64,000 nt of DNA, from assembly GCA_016712145.1 (NCBI GenBank), contig JADJRO010000001.1, positions 744,001 through 808,000 on the forward strand. Direction: 5' to 3'. The DNA comes from Saprospiraceae bacterium. GTDB taxonomy: Bacteria; Bacteroidota; Bacteroidia; Chitinophagales; Saprospiraceae. The notes below the pieces were generated by a model. It did no database searches and was not told where the DNA came from. It saw only the letters and a list, made by a program, of their open reading frames with translations. The position numbers and the translations under genes are program-made. This document shows, piece after piece, positions 17,107-26,096 of this stretch; the stretch's first letter is position 1, and each line of letters starts with the position of its first letter.

Positions 17107-17948
17107 TTCAATCTATCAAAACCGTTCATACAGGATATTTTAAATTGGATGGCGGGGCTATGTTTGGCGTTGTGCCAAAATCTTTATGGTCAAAACTTAA
17201 TCCACCTGACGAACAAAACTTCTGTACCTGGTCTCTCCGGTGTTTATTGATAGAAATGGAAAATAAGCGAATTTTGGTTGATTGCGGAATGGGAACGAAA
17301 CAAGATGACAAATTCAGATCTTTTTTTCAACCTCATGGCAACACCGATCTAGTAAATGTTTTGGCACAGGATTCAATCATGCCAGAAGATATCACAGACG
17401 TTTTTTTAACCCATTTGCATTTTGATCATTGTGGGGGTGCTGTTAGCAAAGATTCCGATGGCAATCTGTTTCCGACCTTTCCAAATGCAGTCTATTGGTC
17501 AAACGAACGTCATTGGGACTGGGCAATAAATCCAAATGAACGCGAACGAGCTTCCTTTCTAAAAGAAAACTTCATTCCACTGCAACAACAGTCCAAAATT
17601 AAATTTATAGAATCCGATAAAACGTATCTGGAATGGTTACCAGGCATCGTAATTCGTTTTAGTTATGGTCATACAGAAGCTATGATGACGCTAGAGATGG
17701 AATGGAATGATCAAAAATATGTTTATTGTGCTGATTTATTGCCGTCTTCTTTTCATATTGGCATGCCTTACATTATGGCCTATGATGTTCGGCCTCTTGT
17801 ATCTTTACAAGAAAAAAATTTTTATTAAGACAAGCTGTTGATCACAATCACATATTGATTCTGGAGCATGATCCAATTGCTCCGGCCGTTACAGTAAAAA
17901 TATGATGAACGAAATCGCATTGTCATGGATCGTATCATTCAATTATAG
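17103..17948 (+). CDS. MBL-fold metallo-hydrolase (two compensating frameshifts)
   Basis: The protein contains the metallo-beta-lactamase motif THLHFDHCGG (HxHxDH), then SYGHTEAM and YCADLLPSS with the further metal ligands. As read it stops at 17828, but adding one A to the A7 run at 17812-17818 continues the frame through AVDHNHILILEHDPIAPAV, and removing one A from the A5 run at 17896-17900 restores YDERNRIVMDRII to TAG at 17946. The reconstructed 281-residue length suits MBL hydrolases such as lactonase-like enzymes. Two opposite homopolymer changes so close together point to base-calling errors. Substrate unknown. Translationally coupled to ribH. Confidence 0.82.
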
Positions 17949-17950
17949 CA

Positions 17951-18496
17951 TCAACTAGGTTTCCAATATGTTTCCTCAATTCCACATAGGTGATTGAGAT
18001 ATCTTGATAAAACAAACAAATAATCCGATAACCTATTTAAATAAATAATAATTTCCGAGTTGACCGATTCCAATTGGGCCAGGGATATCACTCTGCGTTC
18101 AGCTCTGCGACAAATGGTACGACACGTATGAGCGTGTGAACTGGCCTGACATCCTCCGGGCAGAACAAAAAACTGAAGGGGTTTTAATTCTTTTTCCATT
18201 TCATCAATCCAGCTTTCTAGTAACTTCGTTTTAGATTCTTCGAGAGCAGGTACTTTAACCAAATTATTATCAGGATCAGCCGCCAAATTTGAACCAATTA
18301 CAAACAAATACGATTGGATTTCCAACATGCGATCTTTTAAATAAGCCTCTTTTATAAAATTATTTAATAATCCCAGAGCAGAATTTACTTCATCAATAGT
18401 TCCATAAGCTTCAATACGAAGATCATCTTTAGCTATTCGGCGACCTCCAAATAACGATGTAGTGCCTTGGTCACCCGTTTTAGTATAAATTTTCAT
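17951..18496 (-). CDS. cob(I)alamin adenosyltransferase, PduO type
   Basis: This enzyme transfers adenosine from ATP to reduced cobalamin, making coenzyme B12. The 181-residue protein opens with the PduO hallmark MKIYTKTGDQGTTSLFGGRR, followed by DLRIEAYGTIDEVNSALG and, near the C-terminus, RTICRRAERRVISL and YLNRLSDYLFVLSRYLN. Its start overlaps the upstream ABC ATPase stop by 4 bases (ATGA), so both are on one mRNA. It is convergent with the MBL gene, with 2 bases between stops. Confidence 0.93.
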   Translation of the reverse strand: MKIYTKTGDQGTTSLFGGRRIAKDDLRIEAYGTIDEVNSALGLLNNFIKEAYLKDRMLEIQSYLFVIGSNLAADPDNNLVKVPALEESKTKLLESWIDEMEKELKPLQFFVLPGGCQASSHAHTCRTICRRAERRVISLAQLESVNSEIIIYLNRLSDYLFVLSRYLNHLCGIEETYWKPS

Positions 18497-19185
18497 TTGA
18501 CATTCATTTGATCAGACTCAATCATTCCATCTCTTAATTTTACAATGCGATGTGCAAATTTTGCAATATCATTTTCATGGGTTACTAAGATAATTGTATT
18601 GCCATTTTTATGAATTAGATCTAGCATTGCCATAATCTCTTCACTTGTTTTTGAATCCAAATTTCCAGTTGGTTCATCCGCCAAGATAATTGCCGGATTA
18701 TTAACCAAAGCACGAGCAATTGCAACTCGTTGCCTCTGCCCTCCTGAAAGTTCATTGGGTTTATGCATTACCCGGTCCCCCAAGCCAACTTGTCGCAATT
18801 TATCCATAGCTATTTCTTGTCGTTCCTCCTTATTCATCCCAGCATAAATTAAGGGCATGGCCACATTATCCAAGGCAGTCATTCTAGGCAACAGGTTAAA
18901 GGTTTGAAAAACAAAGCCTATTTCCTTATTTCTAATTTCAGCCAACTCATTATCGGAAAGTTCACTGACTAATTGATTGTTTAACAAATAACTGCCCTCT
19001 GTCGGACTATCCAGGCAACCAATTAAATTCATCAAAGTAGATTTACCACTCCCTGAAGGTCCCATCAATGCCAAATACTCATTTTTAGCAATGTTCAATT
19101 GAATCTTCTTGATTGCATCAATTTGTTCGTCACCCATAAAATAGGTTTTTCTAAGATCATGGAGTTCTATTATATTATTCGACAT
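18493..19185 (-). CDS. ABC transporter ATP-binding protein (MacB/LolD type)
   Basis: The ATPase shows Walker A GPSGSGKSTLMNL, Q-loop region VFQTFNLLPRMTALDNV, signature LSGGQRQRVAIARAL, Walker B IILADEPTGNLD and the H-loop VTHEND. This is the LolD/MacB/FtsE group, which pairs with FtsX-like permeases. No permease is next to it; candidates in the window are the LolC/E-like gene at 21244 and the MacB-like permease at 55236. I use the ATG at 19185, since the TTG at 19197 adds only four residues. Confidence 0.93.
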   Translation of the reverse strand: MSNNIIELHDLRKTYFMGDEQIDAIKKIQLNIAKNEYLALMGPSGSGKSTLMNLIGCLDSPTEGSYLLNNQLVSELSDNELAEIRNKEIGFVFQTFNLLPRMTALDNVAMPLIYAGMNKEERQEIAMDKLRQVGLGDRVMHKPNELSGGQRQRVAIARALVNNPAIILADEPTGNLDSKTSEEIMAMLDLIHKNGNTIILVTHENDIAKFAHRIVKLRDGMIESDQMNVK

Positions 19186-19435
19186 ATTTTGCCACAATTA
19201 GCTGTAAAAGTAAATATTTCAGTTTGAACGTGCTTTATGTTCACAAGATCTGTTGTACCCAACAAAATTGGCACTTTCCCACGACAAATCCATTTCAAAT
19301 AGAAATTCGGCTATAAAACCTGTACTAATTGCTTGTTTTTAACGATGAATGGCCTTTGTTTTAAACGACTTCTTTATTCCTTAATCCATTAAAATTTTGC
19401 ATAAAAAGCCTAATTTGCAGATTCAAATTGTTTCT

Positions 19436-20053
19436 ATGAAACACATTGCAATTGCTGGTAATATTGGCGCTGGAAAAACAACTCTTTGTGAATTGCTATC
19501 AAAGCAGTTTTCCTGGGATGTTTTATATGAGGACACGAGCATCAACCCGTATCTCAGTGATTTTTATTATGACATGCCAAGGTGGGCATTTAATCTACAG
19601 GTCTATTTTTTAAATAGCCGGTTCCAACAAATTGTTGAAATTCAGAAAGGGTCTAAAACGGTAATTCAAGACCGAACTATTTATGAAGATGCTCATATTT
19701 TTGCTCCTAATCTTCATGAAATGGGTCTGATGTCCAAGCGAGATTTTGAAAATTATTTTTCACTGTTTCAAATCATGATGAGTACAATTAAAGCACCTGA
19801 TCTATTGATTTATTTAAAGGCTTCAATTCCTACATTAGTAAATCATATTCAATTAAGAGGCAGGGACTACGAAGGCAATATGAGTTTGGACTATTTAAAA
19901 AAGTTAAATCAACGATACGAACAATGGATTTCTGAATTTAATCAAAGTCCGGTGATTGTTGTAAATACGGATGAATTGGATTTTATTAATAATCCAGAGC
20001 ATTTAGGCAAGATAATATCGGATGTGAGTTCTCAGATTTATGGTTTATTTTAA
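19436..20053 (+). CDS. deoxynucleoside kinase
   Basis: The 205-residue protein belongs to the deoxyadenosine/deoxyguanosine kinase family that salvages deoxynucleosides with ATP. Motifs are the P-loop AIAGNIGAGKTTLCELL at the N-terminus, EDTSINPYLSDFYYDMPRWAF for substrate binding, the QDRTIYEDAHIF (DRS-like) motif, and the lid LRGRDYEGNMSLDYLKKLNQRYEQW. The start is set at ATG 19436 because the P-loop begins 9 residues in, the normal position. About 240 bases upstream, up to 19185, contain no gene I can support. Confidence 0.9.
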   Translation: MKHIAIAGNIGAGKTTLCELLSKQFSWDVLYEDTSINPYLSDFYYDMPRWAFNLQVYFLNSRFQQIVEIQKGSKTVIQDRTIYEDAHIFAPNLHEMGLMSKRDFENYFSLFQIMMSTIKAPDLLIYLKASIPTLVNHIQLRGRDYEGNMSLDYLKKLNQRYEQWISEFNQSPVIVVNTDELDFINNPEHLGKIISDVSSQIYGLF

Positions 20054-20099
20054 TATTGCATTTTATATTCTAGCTAAAATATTAAAAGAACATGCAATA
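20054..20099. terminator. bidirectional hairpin between dNK and corA
   Basis: TATTGCAT (20054-20061) and ATGCAATA (20092-20099) form an outer stem, and the A/T-rich interior folds further (TTTTATATT against AAATATTAAAA). It lies between two convergent genes and probably ends both transcripts. Confidence 0.5.
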
Positions 20100-20106
20100 A
20101 TCCTTC

Positions 20107-21060
20107 CTATAACACATCTTTTCGTTTAAAGAACCAAATGAGCAACATACTAAAGCCTAAAGAAAAAACAATTACTAAATAAAATGAAACCCATGAGTTC
20201 CCCAAATTCATTGGCATAGGTACGTTCATCCCAAAAAAACTGGCTACCAATGTTGGCACCATTAAAATTACCGTAATAACAGTAAGGCGATTAATGAATT
20301 TATTAAGGTTATTTGAAATGATAGAAGCATATGCCTCCATGGTTCCGTTTAAAATGTTGGTATATAATTGCGCAACCTCCCTGGCTTGATTATTATCGAC
20401 AATGATGTCCTCAAATAATTCGCTTAAGTCTTCATTTCCTTTAACCGCAATAAAATCAGTCCGCTTCATCTTTAACTTCAAGAGTTCATTGGCACTGAGC
20501 GAATTCACAAAATAAACCAGACTTTTTTCAATTCGCAACAAACTTTGCAATTCTGCACTCCGGCTTGAATGATAAAGCTCTTGTTCAATGAGATTGCGTC
20601 TCATATTCAATTTTTTCAAATATTCCAAAAACAACCGGACTGTTTGTTCAAATATTTGAAGTATGAACAAAGTTTCGTTTCGAGGATTAAAATTTTTCAC
20701 TTTATTGTCAAAAAATTTCTCAAGAACCGGATTTTCTACACTTGAAATTGTGATGAGTTTTCCCTGACAAAGAATAATACCCATTGGAACTGTAATAAAA
20801 ATCGGGTCATTTTCCTTGTCTGATTCATTTATAACCGGTGTATTGAATATGATACTTCGGGCTTCATCGTATTTCTCATATCGGGCCCGCTCTTCAATAT
20901 CAAGAGGGTCAGTCAAAAAGTCGGATTCGATGCCAAGTTTTGATGCAAATTCATCCAATTCACCATGAGCAAATGGAGGAGATAAATTAATCCAAGAGGA
21001 CTGTTCTAATTCGAAAACTTCCCCACAGATATTTTGAGAAACTGCATAGTAACGGATCAT
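20107..21060 (-). CDS. corA: CorA family magnesium/divalent cation transporter
   Basis: The 317-residue protein has the CorA layout: a large cytoplasmic alpha/beta and helical domain, then two C-terminal membrane spans, with the pore signature GMN in FFGMNVPMP just after the first span, and a basic tail (WFFKRKDVL). CorA channels import Mg2+ as pentamers. Conserved cytoplasmic features such as LDIEERARYEKYDEARSI and the willow helix LRIEKSLVYFVNSLSANELLLK-like segment are also seen. It is a single-gene unit; the following 180 bases upstream of it hold no evident gene. Confidence 0.93.
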   Translation of the reverse strand: MIRYYAVSQNICGEVFELEQSSWINLSPPFAHGELDEFASKLGIESDFLTDPLDIEERARYEKYDEARSIIFNTPVINESDKENDPIFITVPMGIILCQGKLITISSVENPVLEKFFDNKVKNFNPRNETLFILQIFEQTVRLFLEYLKKLNMRRNLIEQELYHSSRSAELQSLLRIEKSLVYFVNSLSANELLKLKMKRTDFIAVKGNEDLSELFEDIIVDNNQAREVAQLYTNILNGTMEAYASIISNNLNKFINRLTVITVILMVPTLVASFFGMNVPMPMNLGNSWVSFYLVIVFSLGFSMLLIWFFKRKDVL

Positions 21061-21243
21061 CGCTTGTTTGTTCGCTTAAATTGCAACGCATTTTTAAAAT
21101 GGAAATTTTCAGTTGCTAAATTACATCAAACAATTAATATTTTGATACTTTAAGCTAAGCAATTTACCTATTTCCAAACAACAAAATTCATGAATACCTA
21201 TTGGTTTAAATTCCTGATAGTTACATATAGCTAATTTTCCCTT

Positions 21244-22488
21244 TTAACGAAACTTCAATGCCTGGACAGGCCGTATGGATTGTATAATTAAACTTGGAAT
21301 GATCATACTTAAAAGTATAACTACAAAAAATATCAAATTCAAAATAATAATGGGAAAAACACTTAAATCAACCGGAGCGTAAGACAGATAATAATCACTT
21401 TCACTTAAATGAATCAATTGATACTTTTTCTGAATGAAGCACAATCCATATCCTATAATATTGCCGAGCAAAATACTCCAGGCTAAAATTCGAGCTGCAT
21501 ATCTTAAAAAGATCTTCCGTTGTTCCCATCGACTCATACCTAAAACAGTTAAAACACCGATCATATGCGTTCGCTCCAGGATTAATATCATTACGGTAGT
21601 CGCCATATTAATCAAACAAACTGCTAAAATCAAAAAAAGTATAAACTGCTTATTGGTATTTTGCAAAGCCAACCATTCAAATATATATGGATGTTTTTCT
21701 CTGATCGTTTCTGAATACCAATTTATCGGTAACATGTTTTCATATATATAATGATTTACTGATTCTGCCTGATTAATATCTTTGCAAAATAACTCCAGGC
21801 CGGTAACTTCCATGGGACCTTTGTGAATTAATTCCTGAAGCATTTTTATATCAACTAATGCAAATTTACGATCGTATTCTCCCAAACCTGTATTATAGAT
21901 TCCAACAACTTTTAATTTTCGTTTGAGGCGTTCATTTTCAACAATAAAATTTAAAATCACAAATTGACCTGTATCCACATTGATGCGATTCGCAGTTTCC
22001 TCTGAAATCAATAGTTCACGTACCCAATTTGTGTTAGAAGTATCAAGTATTCTACCCTTTTTTAAAAAATCTTGGAAAAAATTCCAGTCAAAATCTGATC
22101 CAATTCCTTTAATAAACAATCCTTCAAATTCTGCTTTTGAGCCCACAATTGAAGGAAAAACCAAGAATCGTTGTAAATGCCGAATAGGTACTTCTGAAGA
22201 ACCTGGTAGTTTTAATGTCTCTAAACTATCCAATAAGGTATCCGTAAGATTTATAGTAATTGGCTCAATACTACGTTTTGATTGAATGTCTGTAATGTGA
22301 ATATGTCCCCAAAAACCAAATACTTTTTGAGCAATTTCTTTTTGAAAACCATTGTAAACACTCTGTGAAATAATCATTACGCTTAAACTCAGTGCAGTGG
22401 CTATGATAGAAATACGAATAATACTCCTTGTAAAGGACTTCCTAAAACTTAGAAAGGTTTTTCTTGAAATATATGCACTTAAATTCAT
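21244..22488 (-). CDS. ABC transporter permease (LolC/E-FtsX type)
   Basis: The 414-residue protein has the LolC/E architecture: an N-terminal membrane span (residues about 20-42), a periplasmic MacB-PCD-like domain of some 230 residues, and three C-terminal membrane segments with the FtsX core (MATTVMILILERTHMIGVLTVLGMSRWEQRKIF). Such permeases move lipoproteins or lipids with a LolD-like ATPase. No ATPase is adjacent. It is divergent from tyrS. Confidence 0.88.
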   Translation of the reverse strand: MNLSAYISRKTFLSFRKSFTRSIIRISIIATALSLSVMIISQSVYNGFQKEIAQKVFGFWGHIHITDIQSKRSIEPITINLTDTLLDSLETLKLPGSSEVPIRHLQRFLVFPSIVGSKAEFEGLFIKGIGSDFDWNFFQDFLKKGRILDTSNTNWVRELLISEETANRINVDTGQFVILNFIVENERLKRKLKVVGIYNTGLGEYDRKFALVDIKMLQELIHKGPMEVTGLELFCKDINQAESVNHYIYENMLPINWYSETIREKHPYIFEWLALQNTNKQFILFLILAVCLINMATTVMILILERTHMIGVLTVLGMSRWEQRKIFLRYAARILAWSILLGNIIGYGLCFIQKKYQLIHLSESDYYLSYAPVDLSVFPIIILNLIFFVVILLSMIIPSLIIQSIRPVQALKFR

Positions 22489-22530
22489 GATGGTTGGATA
22501 AGTCGTTTACCATTATCCACTTATTTCTTG

Positions 22531-22538
22531 TAATTTTG
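22531..22538 (+). promoter_or_regulatory. -7 box of the tyrS promoter
   Basis: TAATTTTG ends 10 bases before the ATG at 22549 and matches TAnnTTTG; it implies a leader of only a few bases if that ATG is used, or about 20 if translation begins at the ATG at 22564. Confidence 0.5.
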
Positions 22539-22548
22539 CAAACTTACA

Positions 22549-23850
22549 ATGTTTAATTTGAGTATGCAAAAAAATGGATTTTTAGACGAGTTAAGATGGC
22601 GTTCTATGTTGCAGGATTATACTCCAGGACTGGAAGAATACCTGGAAGGTGGAATCCGTACAGCATATATTGGATTTGATCCTACCGCTAAATCTCTGGG
22701 ATTAGGAAATTATGTTCAAATTATGCTATTAAGTTTCTTGCAACGAGCCGGCCATAGACATGTAGTTGTCATGGGCGGAGCAACCGGTCGCATTGGCGAC
22801 CCGTCTGGAAAGGATAAAGAACGTGAATTAAAATCCTATCAAGAGTTGGATGATAACATTCAGTTTCAAGTAAAGCAGCTAAAACAGTTACTCAATTTTG
22901 ATGAAGGTCCAAATAAAGCAATCTTAGTCAATAACTTCGATTTTTATAAAGACATGAATGTGTTGGAATTCTTGCGGGATGTTGGCAAACACACAACAAT
23001 AAATTACATGCTCTCTAAAGAATCTGTTAAGAAAAGACTCGAAACTGGCATTTCTTATACCGAATTTTCTTACCAGCTTTTGCAGGCATATGATTTTTAT
23101 TGTCTGTATCAATTACATGATTGCCGTATACAAATGGGTGGTTCTGATCAATGGGGAAATATTACCGCAGGAACAGAATATATCGGAAAAGTAATCGCTA
23201 ATTCCAAAGCTTATGCTGTGACAACGCCCCTTTTAACAAAATCAGACGGTAAAAAATTTGGAAAAACAGAATCAGGGAATATTTTTTTAGATCCAGCATT
23301 GACTAGTCCTTATAAATTTTATCAATTCTGGATAAATTCTGACGATTCGGATTTAAGTAAACTATTTCGCTATTTTAGCTTAAAATCGCAAGTAGAAATT
23401 GAAGCTTTAGAACTGGAGCATGCTTCTGACCTGCGTTCATTAAAAAAAATATTAGCTGAAGAAATCACCTTGAGAGTACATGGCAAAAAAGCATTTCAGG
23501 GAGCCATGGAAGTTTCAGAATTGTTATTTAACAAAGATTGTACTACGGATTTTCTTTATTCGCTAGAATCTGAAACCTATAAACAGCTGAAAGATGAACT
23601 TCCAAATTTTAGTCTTACTCGGGGACAATTTAATGAAAACAAAAATGTAATTAGTTTATTGTCAGAACATACAAGCATCCTGAATTCAAAGTCAGAAGCT
23701 CGAAGAGCGATACAAGGAAATGCAATTGGGATTAATAAGAGAAAAATAACGGATGTGGATGCCGATCTTTTAGAAACAGATTTAATTCACGGCAAATACA
23801 TTATAGTTGATAATGGAAAAAAGAACAAGTTTTTAATAGAAATTCAATAA
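22549..23850 (+). CDS. tyrS: tyrosyl-tRNA synthetase
   Basis: The 433-residue class I synthetase charges tRNA-Tyr. Tyrosine-site motifs are clear: YIGFDPTAKSLGLGN, GGATGRIGDPSGKDKER, SYTEFSYQLLQAYDF, GGSDQWGNITAG, and the KMSKS-equivalent KKFGKTESG. A C-terminal S4-type RNA-binding domain follows (SKSEARRAIQGNAIGINKRKITD...GKYIIVDNGKKNKFLI). The ATP-binding HIGH motif reads GLGN at residues 51-54, so both histidines are replaced. A second possible start is the ATG at 22564. Confidence 0.95.
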   Translation: MFNLSMQKNGFLDELRWRSMLQDYTPGLEEYLEGGIRTAYIGFDPTAKSLGLGNYVQIMLLSFLQRAGHRHVVVMGGATGRIGDPSGKDKERELKSYQELDDNIQFQVKQLKQLLNFDEGPNKAILVNNFDFYKDMNVLEFLRDVGKHTTINYMLSKESVKKRLETGISYTEFSYQLLQAYDFYCLYQLHDCRIQMGGSDQWGNITAGTEYIGKVIANSKAYAVTTPLLTKSDGKKFGKTESGNIFLDPALTSPYKFYQFWINSDDSDLSKLFRYFSLKSQVEIEALELEHASDLRSLKKILAEEITLRVHGKKAFQGAMEVSELLFNKDCTTDFLYSLESETYKQLKDELPNFSLTRGQFNENKNVISLLSEHTSILNSKSEARRAIQGNAIGINKRKITDVDADLLETDLIHGKYIIVDNGKKNKFLIEIQ

Positions 23851-23860
23851 TTCCAAATCC

Positions 23861-25117
23861 ATGGAGCTGGGACGAGATTGGTTAAAAATAATATTTAGCA
23901 ACCGCCTGGCTGGAACTAAACCTTGCATACCTGTTTCCTTTGAATTATTACAATTGGAAGCTTCTAAAAAACTCAGCAAGAACGCTTTTGATTATATTTT
24001 TACAGGAGCCGGAACGAATCAGGGAGTTACCAATAATCGGGAATCATTTAAACGCTATCGAATTAAACCTCACATGCTTCAAGGATGTGAAAATCCTTCT
24101 TTAGAAACTCAGATTTTTAATAATCGTTTTCCGCTACCTTTTTACTTTTCACCTATTGGAGTTCTTGAGCTTGCGCATTTAAATGCAGATTTGGAATTGG
24201 CCATAGCCGCTAAAAATACAGGACTCACCATGATTTACTCCAATCAGGCATCAAAATCCATGGAAACTTGCAGTTCGCTGTTAGGCACTTCGAATAAATG
24301 GTTTCAGTTATACTTTAGCAAATCAAGAGAACTTGTTGAAAGTTTAGTTTCCAGAGCTGAACAAAATGGGTGTACTGCCTTGGTTCTTACATTAGATACA
24401 ACCACCATCGGTTGGAGGGTGATGGATTTAGAAAATGCATACCTTCCTTTTATATACGGCAAAGGCTTAGCACAATACACGTCAGATCCTGTATTTAATA
24501 AATTAATGAATTCCAATAAACACAATACTCCAACAAAATCAGTGAGTAACCGACCTGGATTCTTCGATACATTAGAAATTTTAAAATCCTATCCCGATAC
24601 CCTATTGAACAATCTTAAAACCGGTAATTCCGTAAAAGCGATTCGATGTTTTTTTGACTTGTATTCAAATCCAGATTTATCATGGGATGATATCACGTGG
24701 TTACGCACCATTACAAAATTACCAATTGTATTAAAAGGGATCTTACACGAAGAAGATGCTCGAAAGGCATTGGACAGTGGAATTGATGGGATCATTGTAT
24801 CGAATCACGGTGGGCGCCAAATTGACCAGGTATTTTCAAGCTTGGATGCTCTGCGTCAAATAAAAAAAATACTTCCTTCCTCGTATCCACTTTTATTTGA
24901 TAGTGGAATCCGCAGTGGCACGGATATCTTCATTGCATTGGCTTTGGGTGCAAAAGCTATTGGAATTGGGCGTCCCTACGTATATGCCCTCGCATTAAAA
25001 GGTCATGTTGGAGTCGAAACTTTGGTCCAAAACCTTGCTTCTGAATTAATGATTACTATGAGTTTATGTGGTTGCAAATCAATTGAAACGATCACTTCTG
25101 ATTTATTAACAGATTGA
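23861..25117 (+). CDS. FMN-dependent alpha-hydroxy-acid oxidizing protein
   Basis: The 418-residue protein belongs to the L-lactate dehydrogenase/glycolate oxidase/lactate monooxygenase family. Landmarks include YIFTGAGTNQGVTNNRESFKRYRI, FYFSPIGVLELAHLNADLELAIAA, the FMN-contacting LVLTLDT, LPIVLKGILHEEDARKALDSGIDGIIVSNHGGRQID with the catalytic His and Arg, and DSGIRSGTDIFIALALGAKAIGIGRPY. Whether it oxidises lactate or another 2-hydroxy acid cannot be told from sequence. It starts 10 bases after tyrS and may be co-transcribed. Confidence 0.88.
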   Translation: MELGRDWLKIIFSNRLAGTKPCIPVSFELLQLEASKKLSKNAFDYIFTGAGTNQGVTNNRESFKRYRIKPHMLQGCENPSLETQIFNNRFPLPFYFSPIGVLELAHLNADLELAIAAKNTGLTMIYSNQASKSMETCSSLLGTSNKWFQLYFSKSRELVESLVSRAEQNGCTALVLTLDTTTIGWRVMDLENAYLPFIYGKGLAQYTSDPVFNKLMNSNKHNTPTKSVSNRPGFFDTLEILKSYPDTLLNNLKTGNSVKAIRCFFDLYSNPDLSWDDITWLRTITKLPIVLKGILHEEDARKALDSGIDGIIVSNHGGRQIDQVFSSLDALRQIKKILPSSYPLLFDSGIRSGTDIFIALALGAKAIGIGRPYVYALALKGHVGVETLVQNLASELMITMSLCGCKSIETITSDLLTD

Positions 25118-25127
25118 TTCAAAAGAA

Positions 25128-25663
25128 TTATTTTATAACACCATTTGGAATAAAATTTAAAGAAACAGAATTCATGCAATACCGCAAACCAGTTGGTTGG
25201 GGTCCGTCATCAAACACATGACCTAAATGACCTTTACAACGTGAACAAACAACTTCGATTCTCGACATTCCATGTTCATTGTCTTGTATTTCAGACACCA
25301 GTTTATTTTGAATTGGTTTTAAAAACTTGGCCATCCTGTTCCCGATTCAAATTTTTGATCAGATTCAAATAATGGTAAGCCGCATGCATTGCAAACATAA
25401 ATTCCTTTGGCATGATTGTCCCAATACATTCCAGTAAACGCTCTTTCTGTTCCTTTCTCGCGCAATACATGATAGGCTTGAGGCGTTAATTTTTGCTTCC
25501 ATACTTCTTCAGAAAATATAACAGGTACAATTTCTGAAGGGATCTGAACCTCCATATTATCTTTTTGTAAATTCTGTGTTGACCTCTGGTTTTTATGATT
25601 TTGTTGACAAGCCACCTGTTGTGAAACAAAGAATATCAATAAATAAAGAAAATTAATTTTCAT
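25128..25663 (-). CDS. msrB: peptide-methionine (R)-S-oxide reductase, exported form (frameshifted)
   Basis: MsrB reduces methionine-R-sulfoxide. Visible features are an N-terminal hydrophobic export signal (MKINFLYLLIFFVSQQVACQQ, lipoprotein-like), the zinc CxxC pairs CNACG and CSRCKGHLGH, the GTGWPSF motif, and the catalytic RYCMNSVSLNF. The frame breaks right after GTGWPSF in the homopolymer at 25321-25325; one more base restores a 178-residue protein (reading F-L-K-P-I across the join). It overlaps the upstream membrane-protein gene by 11 bases. The exported location suggests repair of oxidised envelope proteins. Confidence 0.85.
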
Positions 25664-26093
25664 CCTCAATCTTTTTATTTTGATTAACGGCCATCTCAAC
25701 AATTTTACGAAGCAGATTAATAATTGTAATAAATACAATATACACCATGCTAAATACTAAAAGGATCCATGAATAGGTATCAACTTCGTAGACAACCTTC
25801 CCGGAAATCAGGGTATTCAATCCTACTACAACAAATAAACAGGCTACATAAGTAAAAATTGAATTTCTGAAATAAGTCATTTTATCTGCAGCCGTAAAAC
25901 TAAAAATGCTGTTTATAATTATATAAAACAATAGAAATGCTGTTCCAAAAAGCCAACAAAATCGAACAACAAATTTTCTGTATTCGATCAGATCTAAAAA
26001 TTTTAATATTAATAAGATAAATCCATATAAGGCTATTATTAATAGCGCTTGATACCCTGGTTTAATGTATTGCTTAAAAATGGAATTTTCCAT
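25653..26093 (-). CDS. hypothetical four-span membrane protein
   Basis: The 146-residue protein has four hydrophobic segments (about residues 14-34, 44-66, 79-98 and 108-130) and a charged C-terminus (NQNKKIEDEN). I do not recognise a family. It sits 3 bases after rimO and overlaps msrB by 11 bases, so the three genes form one operon. Confidence 0.6.
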   Translation of the reverse strand: MENSIFKQYIKPGYQALLIIALYGFILLILKFLDLIEYRKFVVRFCWLFGTAFLLFYIIINSIFSFTAADKMTYFRNSIFTYVACLFVVVGLNTLISGKVVYEVDTYSWILLVFSMVYIVFITIINLLRKIVEMAVNQNKKIEDEN

Positions 26094-26096
26094 TGT

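Noticed and set aside
19186..19435. Possible gene between the ABC ATPase and the deoxynucleoside kinase
   Set aside because: No frame of reasonable length or recognisable sequence on either strand; treated as intergenic.
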